Under the pieces are notes generated by a model. It made no database searches and was not told where the DNA came from. It saw only the letters and a program-made list of their open reading frames with translations. Positions 19,738-27,566 of a stretch of DNA of 64,000 nt are shown here, one piece after another (position 1 is the stretch's first letter; each line of letters starts with the position of its first letter). This DNA is from Burkholderiaceae bacterium. Lineage in GTDB: Bacteria; Pseudomonadota; Gammaproteobacteria; Burkholderiales; Burkholderiaceae_C. Location of the stretch: the NCBI GenBank assembly GCA_913776825.1, contig CAJYPV010000015.1, forward strand, positions 124,001 through 188,000. Reading direction: 5' to 3'. A program made the translations under genes and the position numbers.

Positions 19738-20280
19738 ATGAGCCTCATGAACCGATTCACCCGTCCGCTGCTGGCCGTGGCCGTGGCGGCGTCGCTGCCC
19801 GTCACCGCCGCGCTGGCAGCCGACGCCACCGTCACGCTCAAGGTCGCCACGCCGCAGGGCGAAGCCGGCCCGATCGGCACGGTGACGCTGGAAGACAGCA
19901 AATACGGCCTGGTGCTGACGCCGAAGCTGACCGGACTCCCGCCCGGCCTGCACGGCTTCCACGTGCATGCGAATGCGTCCTGCGCCCCAGCGGACAAGGA
20001 CGGCAAGCCCTCGCCCGCCGAAGCGGCAGGCGGTCATCTGGATCCGAAGAAGAGCGGCAAGCACGGCGAGCCGTGGGGCGATGGCCATTTGGGCGATCTG
20101 CCGCCGCTGTATGTCGACGGCCAAGGCCAGGCCATGCAACCCGTGCTGGCACCGCGCCTGAAGGTCGCGGATGTGAAGAACCATGCGCTGATGGTGCATG
20201 CCGGCGGCGACAACCACGCCGACCACCCCGCGCCGCTGGGCGGTGGCGGCGCGCGCATTGCTTGTGGCGTGATCCAGTAA
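19738..20280 (+). CDS. sodC: Periplasmic Cu/Zn superoxide dismutase SodC
   Basis: Converts superoxide to peroxide and oxygen in the periplasm. The 180-residue precursor has a signal peptide ending near LAADA. Copper ligands are in [10 protein letters not shown], zinc-site residues in GGHLDP and GDGHLGDLP, and a further copper histidine is in [14 protein letters not shown]. The two cysteines (HANASC and the C-terminal IACGVIQ) form the conserved disulfide. The ATG follows a GAAGGAG site. It stands alone between the tRNA and a GGDEF gene. Confidence 0.95.
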   Translation: MSLMNRFTRPLLAVAVAASLPVTAALAADATVTLKVATPQGEAGPIGTVTLEDSKYGLVLTPKLTGLPPGLHGFHVHANASCAPADKDGKPSPAEAAGGHLDPKKSGKHGEPWGDGHLGDLPPLYVDGQGQAMQPVLAPRLKVADVKNHALMVHAGGDNHADHPAPLGGGGARIACGVIQ

Positions 20281-20410
20281 GGACCACCTGCCGTCGGGAG
20301 CGAGCGGTCGACCCTGACGGCGGCTTGCTTCGGCGGCCCGCCACCTGAACGCGTCACGCGCCCAAAGGTGGCGTCGACGCCTTCAGATCGACAAGACGGT
20401 TCACGGCGCC

Positions 20411-20445
20411 GCCGCACGCCGCACGCCGCACGCCGCACGCCGCAT
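20411..20445. repeat. 7-bp tandem repeat, five units
   Basis: Four exact copies of GCCGCAC plus a fifth ending in T lie in the spacer between the convergent ends of sodC and the PAS/GGDEF gene. Confidence 0.9.
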
Positions 20446-20500
20446 GGGCGTCCGCCTTGGCGGCCAGCCGCCTGCGGCTGAAGCGGTCAGCGCCCGGCGA

Positions 20501-21439
20501 TCAGCCGGCGAGCTCCTCGAACGAGCCGTTCGACACAAACACCCGCACGCTGTCGCCCCCTGCGGCCTTGGCCTCGGTGCAGGCGAGCGCGGCCGCGCTC
20601 AATACCGCATCGACCGTGTCCAGCGACGGCTGCAGTTGCACCACCCCCAGGCTGGCTTTGACGCGGGTCCGGTGCAGGCCCCAACGCAGCCGGTAGGCGG
20701 CGATCGCGGCGCGCATCTTCTCGGCCACGATCTGCGCGTAATGCAGGTCGCAATCCGGCAGCAAGACCGCGAACTGGTCGTTTTCCAGCCGGGCGACGAT
20801 GTCGGATGCCCGCACCTTGGTCACCAGCATCTGGCCCAGGCCGTAGAGGAAATGGTCCGCCACCTCGGCGCCCATGCCCTGCACCACCTCGCTGAAACGG
20901 TCGATGTCGACGAACAGCACCGACACCGGCTCATGCCGGCGGCTGCCCACATGGTCCGCGAGCCGCCGCTCGATTTCGCGCCGGTTGTTCAGCTCGGTCA
21001 CTTCATCGTGTTTGGCCGACCAGGTCGGCTGCAGCCGTTGGGTGCGGGCCGCGGTGACGTCCTCGACCACCCACATCGCCTCGCCGGCCGGCTGCTCCCA
21101 CAGCACGGGCGTGGCCTGCAGACGGCCCCAGAAACGCGCGCCATCCCGGCGCACGAACTCGATTTCCTCATCCAGCGGGCGGCCCGCCGCGAAGGCCGTG
21201 CCGAGCCGCCCCTGCAGCGCCTGATGGCCCCCATCGGAGACGATGACGCCGCGCACATCGGTGCCGCTGAGGTCGGTGTCGTCGCCATGGCCGAACAGGT
21301 GATTGAACTGCTCGCTCACCACCTCGAAACGGCCCGCCGAGGTGAAGGCCACCGCCAGCGGCGCCCGCACCAGCAGCGCCCGCATCCGGGCGCCGGTCTT
21401 GTCGGTCTCGGTGCCGGCGACATCGGGTTGGTTCTGCAT
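20501..21439 (-). CDS. PAS-GGDEF protein with degenerate active-site motif
   Basis: Cytoplasmic signalling protein of about 312 residues: an N-terminal PAS domain (roughly residues 20-135) followed by a GGDEF domain. Fold landmarks of GGDEF are clear (DEVTELNNRREIERRL, VSVLFVDIDRFSEVV and ASLGVVQL). The catalytic signature, however, reads ENDQF in ARLENDQFAVLLP instead of GG(D/E)EF, so diguanylate cyclase activity is unlikely. It may act as a c-di-GMP or GTP sensor. ATG at 21439 was chosen for its GAGGAGACGAG leader. Confidence 0.85.
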   Translation of the reverse strand: MQNQPDVAGTETDKTGARMRALLVRAPLAVAFTSAGRFEVVSEQFNHLFGHGDDTDLSGTDVRGVIVSDGGHQALQGRLGTAFAAGRPLDEEIEFVRRDGARFWGRLQATPVLWEQPAGEAMWVVEDVTAARTQRLQPTWSAKHDEVTELNNRREIERRLADHVGSRRHEPVSVLFVDIDRFSEVVQGMGAEVADHFLYGLGQMLVTKVRASDIVARLENDQFAVLLPDCDLHYAQIVAEKMRAAIAAYRLRWGLHRTRVKASLGVVQLQPSLDTVDAVLSAAALACTEAKAAGGDSVRVFVSNGSFEELAG

Positions 21440-21715
21440 CTCGTCTCCTCGTTGGTCCACGGGGCGTCGACGCACCCCACACCGCGGCGCGCCTGGAACC
21501 GGCGCTCGCTGGTGAAGGTGTACCCGTTTTGGGCCGCGCTGGAAACCCCGGAGCGGACCCGGTTCAGGGTGTTGTTCACCGAATCAGCCTGGCGCAGCGG
21601 CCGATCAGCGTTGTGCCGCCGCGACCTCCGCGACGCCCTCCGCGCCAACACGCAGCAGCGCACACCAGACAAGCAACAAGCGATGCCGAATCGAGCGGCG
21701 CGCCCAGTGCCCCGT

Positions 21716-23173
21716 TCAGGGCGGCGGCGGCGCGATCTGCTCGGCCCAGTCGTAGAGCGACGAGAGAATCTCCTGAGCCCGCTCGTCGTCCGATTCCTGG
21801 GCGGCCTCGGCCAGGACGTCGATCCGCTCGAAGAACTGTTCCAGCGTCTGCGCGCCGCCCTCGCCTTCATGCAGCCGAGCCGCGCAGTGGTGCTCCCACC
21901 GCGCCTGCTCGTCGGCGCTGAGCAGCTCCGGCCAATTCCGGGCGCGGTAGCGGAACAGCAGTTCTTCCAGCCGGCCGTCCTCGAAGGCGACGCGGCCCTG
22001 CGCCACCCGGTCGGCCAGCGCCTGCGGCGACAGACCGCGCAGCCGCTCCAGCGAACGGCGGTCCTCATTCGACAGGAAGCCGCCGTAGAGGTCCTCGTCC
22101 ACATCGACGCCGCCCTCGCCGGCCGGCCGCTGGAACACCTGCTTCCAACGCCCCGCGAGTTCCTCGCCGCGCGCGGCCAGCGTCTGCGCATGGGCCAAGC
22201 CTTGCGCCAGATCCAGGCCCCACCGCTGCGCCATCTCCGGCGACAGGATCTTCAGCGCCGAAATCACGATCGGCGATTTGTTGACGTGGATGGTCTTGAT
22301 CGGGAGTCGGGTGACGCCCTCCGGCAATTCGTCCTGCCGGGTGTAGAGGCGCTGGCGGATGGTGTCGGCATCCAGGTCCAGCAGCTCGGCGGGATCGGTG
22401 GCCAGATCCCAGACGATCAGCTCATTCTTGTTGGTCGGATGGGCCGCCAAGGGCCACACCAGCGCCAGGCAACCGCGCTCGGTGCCGTACATGCCCGAGA
22501 CATGCAGGAATGGCCGATGGGTGCCGATCTCGGCCCAGACCGCGTCCTTGCGGCGCAGCTTGAGACAGAACTCCCACAGCTTGGGCTGCTTCTGCTTGAT
22601 CAGCCGCGCCAGCGCGATGGTGGCCCGCACATCGGAGAGCGCATCGTGCGCCGCCTCGTGGCTCAGGCCGTTGGCCGCCGTCAGATGTTCCAGCTTGAAC
22701 GACGGGCGACCATCCTCATGCCGCGGCCATTCAATGCCGTCCGGCCGCAGCGCATAGGCGCAGCGCACGACATCCAGCAGATCCCAGCGGCCGCAGTCGT
22801 TCTGCCATTCGCGGCCGTATGGATCGATCAGGTTGCGCCAGAACAGGAAGCGGGTGACCTCATCGTCGAAACGGATGGTGTTGTAGCCCAGGCCCACGGT
22901 GCCGGGGCGCGACAGCTCGTCCAGGATGGCGGCGGCGAATTCATGCTCCGGCAGGCCGTGTTCGGCGCAGGTCTGCGGCAGGATGCCGGTCAGCAGGCAG
23001 GATTCGGGATCGGGCAGCGCATCCAGCGGCGGTCGGCAATAGACCATCAGCGGCTCGCCGATTTCCTGCAGGTCGGCATCGGTACGCAGGCCGGCGAACT
23101 GCGCCGGGCGATCGCGGCGCGGCACCCGACCGAAGGTCTCGTAGTCGTGCCAGTAGAAAGTCATCTCATGCAT
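21716..23173 (-). CDS. sbcB: Exodeoxyribonuclease I
   Basis: Processive 3'-5' single-strand DNA exonuclease used in recombination and mismatch repair, about 485 residues and close to the E. coli length of 475. The DEDDh catalytic residues are visible: Asp and Glu in WHDYETFG, Asp in GYNTIRFDDEVTRF, and the His/Asp pair in EAAHDALSDVRAT. The SH3-like and C-terminal helical domains follow. Start is either ATG 23173 or ATG 23164; neither has a clear ribosome binding site. Confidence 0.95.
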   Translation of the reverse strand: MHEMTFYWHDYETFGRVPRRDRPAQFAGLRTDADLQEIGEPLMVYCRPPLDALPDPESCLLTGILPQTCAEHGLPEHEFAAAILDELSRPGTVGLGYNTIRFDDEVTRFLFWRNLIDPYGREWQNDCGRWDLLDVVRCAYALRPDGIEWPRHEDGRPSFKLEHLTAANGLSHEAAHDALSDVRATIALARLIKQKQPKLWEFCLKLRRKDAVWAEIGTHRPFLHVSGMYGTERGCLALVWPLAAHPTNKNELIVWDLATDPAELLDLDADTIRQRLYTRQDELPEGVTRLPIKTIHVNKSPIVISALKILSPEMAQRWGLDLAQGLAHAQTLAARGEELAGRWKQVFQRPAGEGGVDVDEDLYGGFLSNEDRRSLERLRGLSPQALADRVAQGRVAFEDGRLEELLFRYRARNWPELLSADEQARWEHHCAARLHEGEGGAQTLEQFFERIDVLAEAAQESDDERAQEILSSLYDWAEQIAPPPP

Positions 23174-23213
23174 GGGGCGGCACGATACCTCAGGCGCGAT
23201 GGCCCGTACGCCG

Positions 23214-24863
23214 CTATCGATCAAACCGCATCGGGCCCAACGGCAGCGCCGGCGGCTCCCAGCGGTAGTCCGGGTGCAGCACGTTGCGCTGGCTCGATCG
23301 GCCCGACCACTCCAGCTGCATGAGATCCGCCAGCGTCCATGCGGCCCAGTCGGCGCGGAACGGACGCCGCGACGGATCGTCCGACGACGGATCTCCCAAC
23401 CCCGGAAAGCCGGCGCTGCGCCAGACCAGCGCCGGCACCCGATACCCCGCCGCAGTGCCTGGGCTGTGACCGGCATGCACGATGTCGTGCCCCACCTCCT
23501 GGCCGTGGTCGGAGAGGAACATCCACGCAGCCTGCCCGCCCGCCGGCGCATGGCGACGCGTCAGCCGAGCGGTCTCCGCCACCACGCCGTCGTGATAGCG
23601 GATCGCGGCGTCATAGGTCTGGCGCAGCTCACGCAGCCAGACGGGCCGTCCCGCGCGCACCATCTGCGCCTCGACGGCATCGTTCCCTGCATCGAAGGGC
23701 CGCATCGTGTCCGGGGCCCGCAAGCGGTAATGCGGATGGGCGCCCAGCAGATGCACGACGATCAACTTGCGCGGCGCAGGGTCGACCAGCGCTTCTTCCA
23801 GGCAGTCGAGCAACTCGCCGTCCAGGCTGGAGGTCGAGCGCCCCGGCTCCCGGTTGATCATCTCCACGGTGTCGGCCAGTTGCGCATGCTGCTGGTCGAT
23901 CGCCAGATCATCATGGTTGCTCATCCACCAGATCCGGTAGCCCGCCGCCCGCGCCAGGGCGAGCAGGTGGTGGCTATCCCCGACCGGATCATACTGATCC
24001 CGCGCGCCAAAGCTGAAGATGCCGCTGAGCGACGCCACCGTGCCGGGCTCCACCGACCAGGCGTGACGCAGCGTCAGCCAGCGGCCGGCTTCCTCGCGGC
24101 TCAGCGCGGCCAAGGCGGGCGTGGTGTCGCGACCGTAGCCATAGAGGCTCATGTTGTCGCGGTTCACGCTGTCGGTCAGCACCAGCACGACGGTCGCGGG
24201 GCCGTCCTGGCGGATGGTGGGACCTGCAGCCCGGGCGTTGGACATCAACTGCGCGCGTTGCCGCGCCTGATCGGACCAGCTGTCGCGCAGCGCGTCCACC
24301 TGAGCGGCCCAGGCGGGCCAAAACAGCGCCGGATGGTGCCGACGCCAGGGTTTGCTGAGGTAGCCGATGCTGCCGAGCACCAGCAGCAGGATCAGCAGCC
24401 AGCGCCCGACGCGGCTGAGCGGCCTCGTGTGGCGGTTGCAGATCGCCACGGCCGTGGTGGTCACCGCGAGGCCCGCCATCAGCAAGCCCGCGCCGATGCC
24501 CATCGCGACGCTGTGCGCGGTGAGGTATTCCGCCGCCTCGCGCCAGGTGGTGTTGGCGACAGCGGCCAGCACCATCGAGCTGTCCGGCAAGGCCTGGTAG
24601 CGCGAGCGAAGATAGGCCCGCACCAGCCCATCGACCAGAAACACCGCCACCGCCAGGCTCACCACCGCCCAACGCGCCAGCCGCCATCCTGGCTGGACGA
24701 CCGGCCATCGCAGCCAGACCAGACACGGCAGCAGCAGCACCGCCATCTGCGCCGCGCGCAGCGGCTCATGCCCGGCCAGGATCGCGCCCGACACCCCTGC
24801 AACCAGCAGCAGACCGGCGAACCCAACCCACCGCGCAGACTGCGCTTCCTTCAACAACGTCAT
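23214..24863 (-). CDS. Sulfatase-fold transferase, phosphoethanolamine transferase-like (EptA/CptA group)
   Basis: About 549 residues: four or five N-terminal membrane helices (to about residue 180), then a periplasmic alkaline-phosphatase-fold domain. Family landmarks are VLVLTDSVNRDNMSLYGYGRDTTP (metal-binding acid plus the substrate loop), the likely nucleophile threonine in EPGTVASLSG, and the distal metal ligands in FLSDHGQEVG with HAGHSPG. Known relatives add phosphoethanolamine to lipid A or LPS core. The first acidic residue is Asp where EptA has Glu, so the exact acceptor is uncertain. ATG 24863 places the first helix near the N-terminus. Confidence 0.82.
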   Translation of the reverse strand: MTLLKEAQSARWVGFAGLLLVAGVSGAILAGHEPLRAAQMAVLLLPCLVWLRWPVVQPGWRLARWAVVSLAVAVFLVDGLVRAYLRSRYQALPDSSMVLAAVANTTWREAAEYLTAHSVAMGIGAGLLMAGLAVTTTAVAICNRHTRPLSRVGRWLLILLLVLGSIGYLSKPWRRHHPALFWPAWAAQVDALRDSWSDQARQRAQLMSNARAAGPTIRQDGPATVVLVLTDSVNRDNMSLYGYGRDTTPALAALSREEAGRWLTLRHAWSVEPGTVASLSGIFSFGARDQYDPVGDSHHLLALARAAGYRIWWMSNHDDLAIDQQHAQLADTVEMINREPGRSTSSLDGELLDCLEEALVDPAPRKLIVVHLLGAHPHYRLRAPDTMRPFDAGNDAVEAQMVRAGRPVWLRELRQTYDAAIRYHDGVVAETARLTRRHAPAGGQAAWMFLSDHGQEVGHDIVHAGHSPGTAAGYRVPALVWRSAGFPGLGDPSSDDPSRRPFRADWAAWTLADLMQLEWSGRSSQRNVLHPDYRWEPPALPLGPMRFDR

Positions 24864-25296
24864 GGCTTCACTCGGGATCGCAAGCTCGTAGGGCGGGTCA
24901 ACGTGGGGTGGCAAGTCGGCCGCCGGCGGCTGACCGTGGAGACGACTGACCGGGTCGGCGCCAAGGCGGAAACGGCTGAAGCGGCCAAGGCGCCCCAGGC
25001 GACGGACCGGCCCCAATGCGGCGGCGATGCTAGCAGCCGGTCATCCGACGCACGTCTCCCCCATCGGAGCGTTGGCATCGGGAAAGCCGGGGTCGTGGAT
25101 ACTTCGGCGCGCCGAGAGACCAACGTCGCCCTTCCGCGCCATCGGTGACAGTTGACGGCGAGGGTCGGGCGCGCCGCGCTCCGAGGCTCGCACGCCGATC
25201 CGCTCTCTCTGCCCTACCGCATCTGCCGCATCTGCCGCATCTGCCGCTTCTGCCGCTTCTGCCGCTTCTGCCCCTTCTGACCAAGGAACTGCGCCC
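24864..25296. other. Divergent intergenic region with repeats
   Basis: A 433-base spacer between the transferase gene and the protease gene. Apart from the 9-bp array at 25217-25279 I see no RNA gene or supported reading frame. It should hold both promoters. Confidence 0.5.
25217..25279. repeat. 9-bp tandem repeat, seven units
   Basis: Three copies of CCGCATCTG, three of CCGCTTCTG and one CCCCTTCTG in direct succession, ending 17 bases before the protease start codon. A further pair of 9-mers (GTGACGACC twice) forms the first codons of that gene. Confidence 0.92.
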
Positions 25297-26217
25297 GTGA
25301 CGACCGTGACGACCGTGATGTCCGCCATGTCCGAGATCCCGCTCAGCCATCTGCTCCTCGGCCTGGCCATGCTGCTGACCCTGCTGCCCGCCGCCGGGCC
25401 CTGGCCGTGGATGACCGTGCTGATCATGGCGGTCACCGCCGGGCTGATCCAGGGCCAGTTGACCGAGGTCGCCCTGGTGCCGGTCCTGGCCTTGCTGGCG
25501 CTGGCCTGGCTCACCCTGTCCGCGCGACACGGATCGCGGCGGGAAGCCACCTTGATGACGCTGATGCTGGTGCTGGGGCTGGCCCTGTCGCTGCACAAGC
25601 TGCCTGGCTTCATCAACCCGACCTATCTGGTCAGCAGCCATGATGCGGTCGCCCCGACGCTGAAATACCTCAACTTCGACAAGGGCGTCGCCGGTCTGCT
25701 GATGCTGGCGGTGCTCATCGCGCAGCAGCGGCGGCGCCGACTGGCGGTGAACGGCGACACCTCGCCGCCGCCCCCGCTCGGGCGCTCTCGGGCGCTGGCG
25801 CTGGTGGCGGTCGTCGTCTGCACCCTGGCGCTGCCGTGGCTGCTGGCGGTCCTCAGCCGTCTGGGCGAGCCCACGCTGCGCTGGCCGCCGCAAGCGACGG
25901 TCTTTCTGCTGGCCAACCTGTTCCTGACCTGCGTGGCGGAGGAAGCCGCCTTCCGCGGCGTGATCCAGCAGTTGCTCGGCCGTTGGCTGGGCGACGATTT
26001 GCGCCATTGGCGCGGCTGGCTGCCGGTCTCGCTGGCCGCCCTGCTCTTCGGCCTGGCGCATTGGGCGGGTGGCCCGGTCTATGTCGGACTGGCCACGCTC
26101 GCCGGGCTGGGATATGGCTTGAGCTATGCGCTGAGCCGGCGAATCGAGCTGGCCATCCTGCTGCACTTCGCGCTCAACGCGCTGGTCTTCTGCACCTTGA
26201 ATGTTCGAATCGGATGA
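25297..26217 (+). CDS. CPBP family intramembrane glutamic/metallo-protease (CAAX-type)
   Basis: Polytopic membrane protein of 306 residues with eight or so helices. The CPBP/Abi signature is complete: EEAAFRG (motif 1), FGLAHW (motif 2) and HFALN near the C-terminus (motif 3). Bacterial members are proteases linked to protein processing or bacteriocin immunity. The GTG at 25297 follows AAGGAA at the right distance; an ATG at 25318 is the alternative. Codons 1-7 repeat Thr-Thr-Val because of a 9-bp duplication. An immunity role has no support from neighbours. Confidence 0.88.
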   Translation: MTTVTTVMSAMSEIPLSHLLLGLAMLLTLLPAAGPWPWMTVLIMAVTAGLIQGQLTEVALVPVLALLALAWLTLSARHGSRREATLMTLMLVLGLALSLHKLPGFINPTYLVSSHDAVAPTLKYLNFDKGVAGLLMLAVLIAQQRRRRLAVNGDTSPPPPLGRSRALALVAVVVCTLALPWLLAVLSRLGEPTLRWPPQATVFLLANLFLTCVAEEAAFRGVIQQLLGRWLGDDLRHWRGWLPVSLAALLFGLAHWAGGPVYVGLATLAGLGYGLSYALSRRIELAILLHFALNALVFCTLNVRIG

Positions 26218-26230
26218 GGCGTGGCGGCGT

Positions 26231-26262
26231 TGATGCGCTGATGCGCTGATGCGCTGATGCGC
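26231..26262. repeat. 8-bp tandem repeat, four exact units
   Basis: Four perfect copies of TGATGCGC, followed by two related units (TGATCAGC, TGATCGAC). They begin 13 bases after the protease stop codon. Confidence 0.92.
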
Positions 26263-26299
26263 TGATCAGCTGATCGACGGACCCGTCGAGCGTCAACCT

Positions 26300-27259
26300 T
26301 CAACCCTTGCGAACCAGCCCCATCCGCTCGATGGTGAGCCGCTCAGCCTCGAAGGTGCGTTGCGCATAACGGCCATACGCCTCGGTGCTCATGTAGAGCA
26401 CCGGCTGGTAGTAGCGGTCGAGGGTCTCCAGCAGATGAGGATCCTCCAGCGTGCGCTTGAAGGCGTCATGCAGGATCCGCACCACCGCCGGATCGGTCCC
26501 GCGCGGCGCGCCGATGCCGAAGGGTGAATCGCTCACCGTGTCCCAGCCGGATTCCTTGACGGTCGGCACCTCCGGAAAGGCCCGGTTGCGCTCCCGACCC
26601 AGCGTCGCCAGAAAGCGCAGCTTGCCGGCTTTGACATGCGGAACGAATTCCGGCGTGCCGCTCATCACCGGCACATGGCCGCCCAGGATGGCCTGCATGA
26701 TCTCGGCGGTGCCTTTGTAGGGCACGTCCTGCGTGGTGAAGCCGGCCTGGTGCGCGAATTCCTCGAAGGCCAGATGCGGCGTGGTGCCGGTGCCGGTATG
26801 GCCATAGACCAGTTGACCCGGACGAGCACGCGCCCACGCGACCATCTCCTTCAGGCTGCGGAACGGCGCGTCCATCGTGCAGACGATGCCGAAGGTGTAG
26901 CCGGTCAGCCCGATCACATGCTGCAGGTCGCGCACCGGATCGAACGGCATCTTCTGCATGTGCGGCAGCCGATACACCCCGAGCGGCAACTGGGTGATCG
27001 TGTAGCCATCCGGTTTCGCCGTCAGCATCAGGCTGGCGCCCAGGGTGCCGCCTGCGCCGGGGCGGTTTTCGACGATGACCGGCACGCTCAGCTGGCGGGA
27101 GAGGCTCTCGCCGAAGGCCCGCATCACCGCATCGCTGGAGCCGCCGGCTGGCCAGGGACAGATCAAGGTGATCGGGCGACTGGGGAATCGGTCCTGCGCC
27201 AAGGCGGGCAGACCGACGCCGGCAGCCAGCGCCGCCGCCAGCAGATCACGACGTTGCAT
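26300..27259 (-). CDS. Bug family (TctC-type) tripartite tricarboxylate transporter substrate-binding protein
   Basis: Periplasmic solute-binding protein of 319 residues. The signal peptide MQRRDLLAAALAAGVGLPALAQ carries an Arg-Arg pair. The mature part begins FPSRPITLICPWPAGGSSD and contains ENRPGAGGTLGA, both hallmarks of Bug proteins. Ligands of the family are small carboxylates or amides and cannot be predicted here. No TctA/TctB membrane genes are nearby, so it is one of the orphan Bug proteins common in Burkholderiales. Confidence 0.93.
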   Translation of the reverse strand: MQRRDLLAAALAAGVGLPALAQDRFPSRPITLICPWPAGGSSDAVMRAFGESLSRQLSVPVIVENRPGAGGTLGASLMLTAKPDGYTITQLPLGVYRLPHMQKMPFDPVRDLQHVIGLTGYTFGIVCTMDAPFRSLKEMVAWARARPGQLVYGHTGTGTTPHLAFEEFAHQAGFTTQDVPYKGTAEIMQAILGGHVPVMSGTPEFVPHVKAGKLRFLATLGRERNRAFPEVPTVKESGWDTVSDSPFGIGAPRGTDPAVVRILHDAFKRTLEDPHLLETLDRYYQPVLYMSTEAYGRYAQRTFEAERLTIERMGLVRKG

Positions 27260-27566
27260 GGCGGACCTCCTGGGCGTGGGCGGCGCCGGTCAAGGGCGAG
27301 CGGTGGAGCGGTCCATTCACAGGGAGCAGGCCCTCGCGGGACGCCGCCAGGCGCTCGGCACGCACCCCTGAAACGTCGGACATGGAGATGAATGAGGCCG
27401 CGCGGGCTGACCGTGCCGCCGCATGGGGGGCGTTGGCGGTCACCGGCACGTGACGAGAAGGCTGCATTTGTATGGGATTTGTATGGGGTGTGTCGCTGCG
27501 GCGTTGTCTGACGAGCCGGCGCGCGGGGGATGAGGATAATCGCCCGACCTTTACTTGTCCGAACCC
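27260..27566. promoter_or_regulatory. Divergent spacer between the Bug gene and mrcA
   Basis: About 307 bases. A -10-like GATAAT lies at 27535-27540, 26 bases before the mrcA start, with no good -35 at 17 bases. The remainder shows nothing I can name. Confidence 0.45.

Noticed and set aside
23214..24863. Calling the sulfatase-fold gene a polymyxin resistance (mcr/eptA) gene
   Set aside because: The fold and nucleophile context fit the phosphoethanolamine transferase group, but a key acidic residue differs and the acceptor cannot be read from sequence.
25297..26217. CPBP protease as a bacteriocin immunity or phage defence gene
   Set aside because: The family is used for immunity in some bacteria, but no bacteriocin, toxin or defence gene is adjacent. 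A housekeeping membrane protease is the simpler reading.
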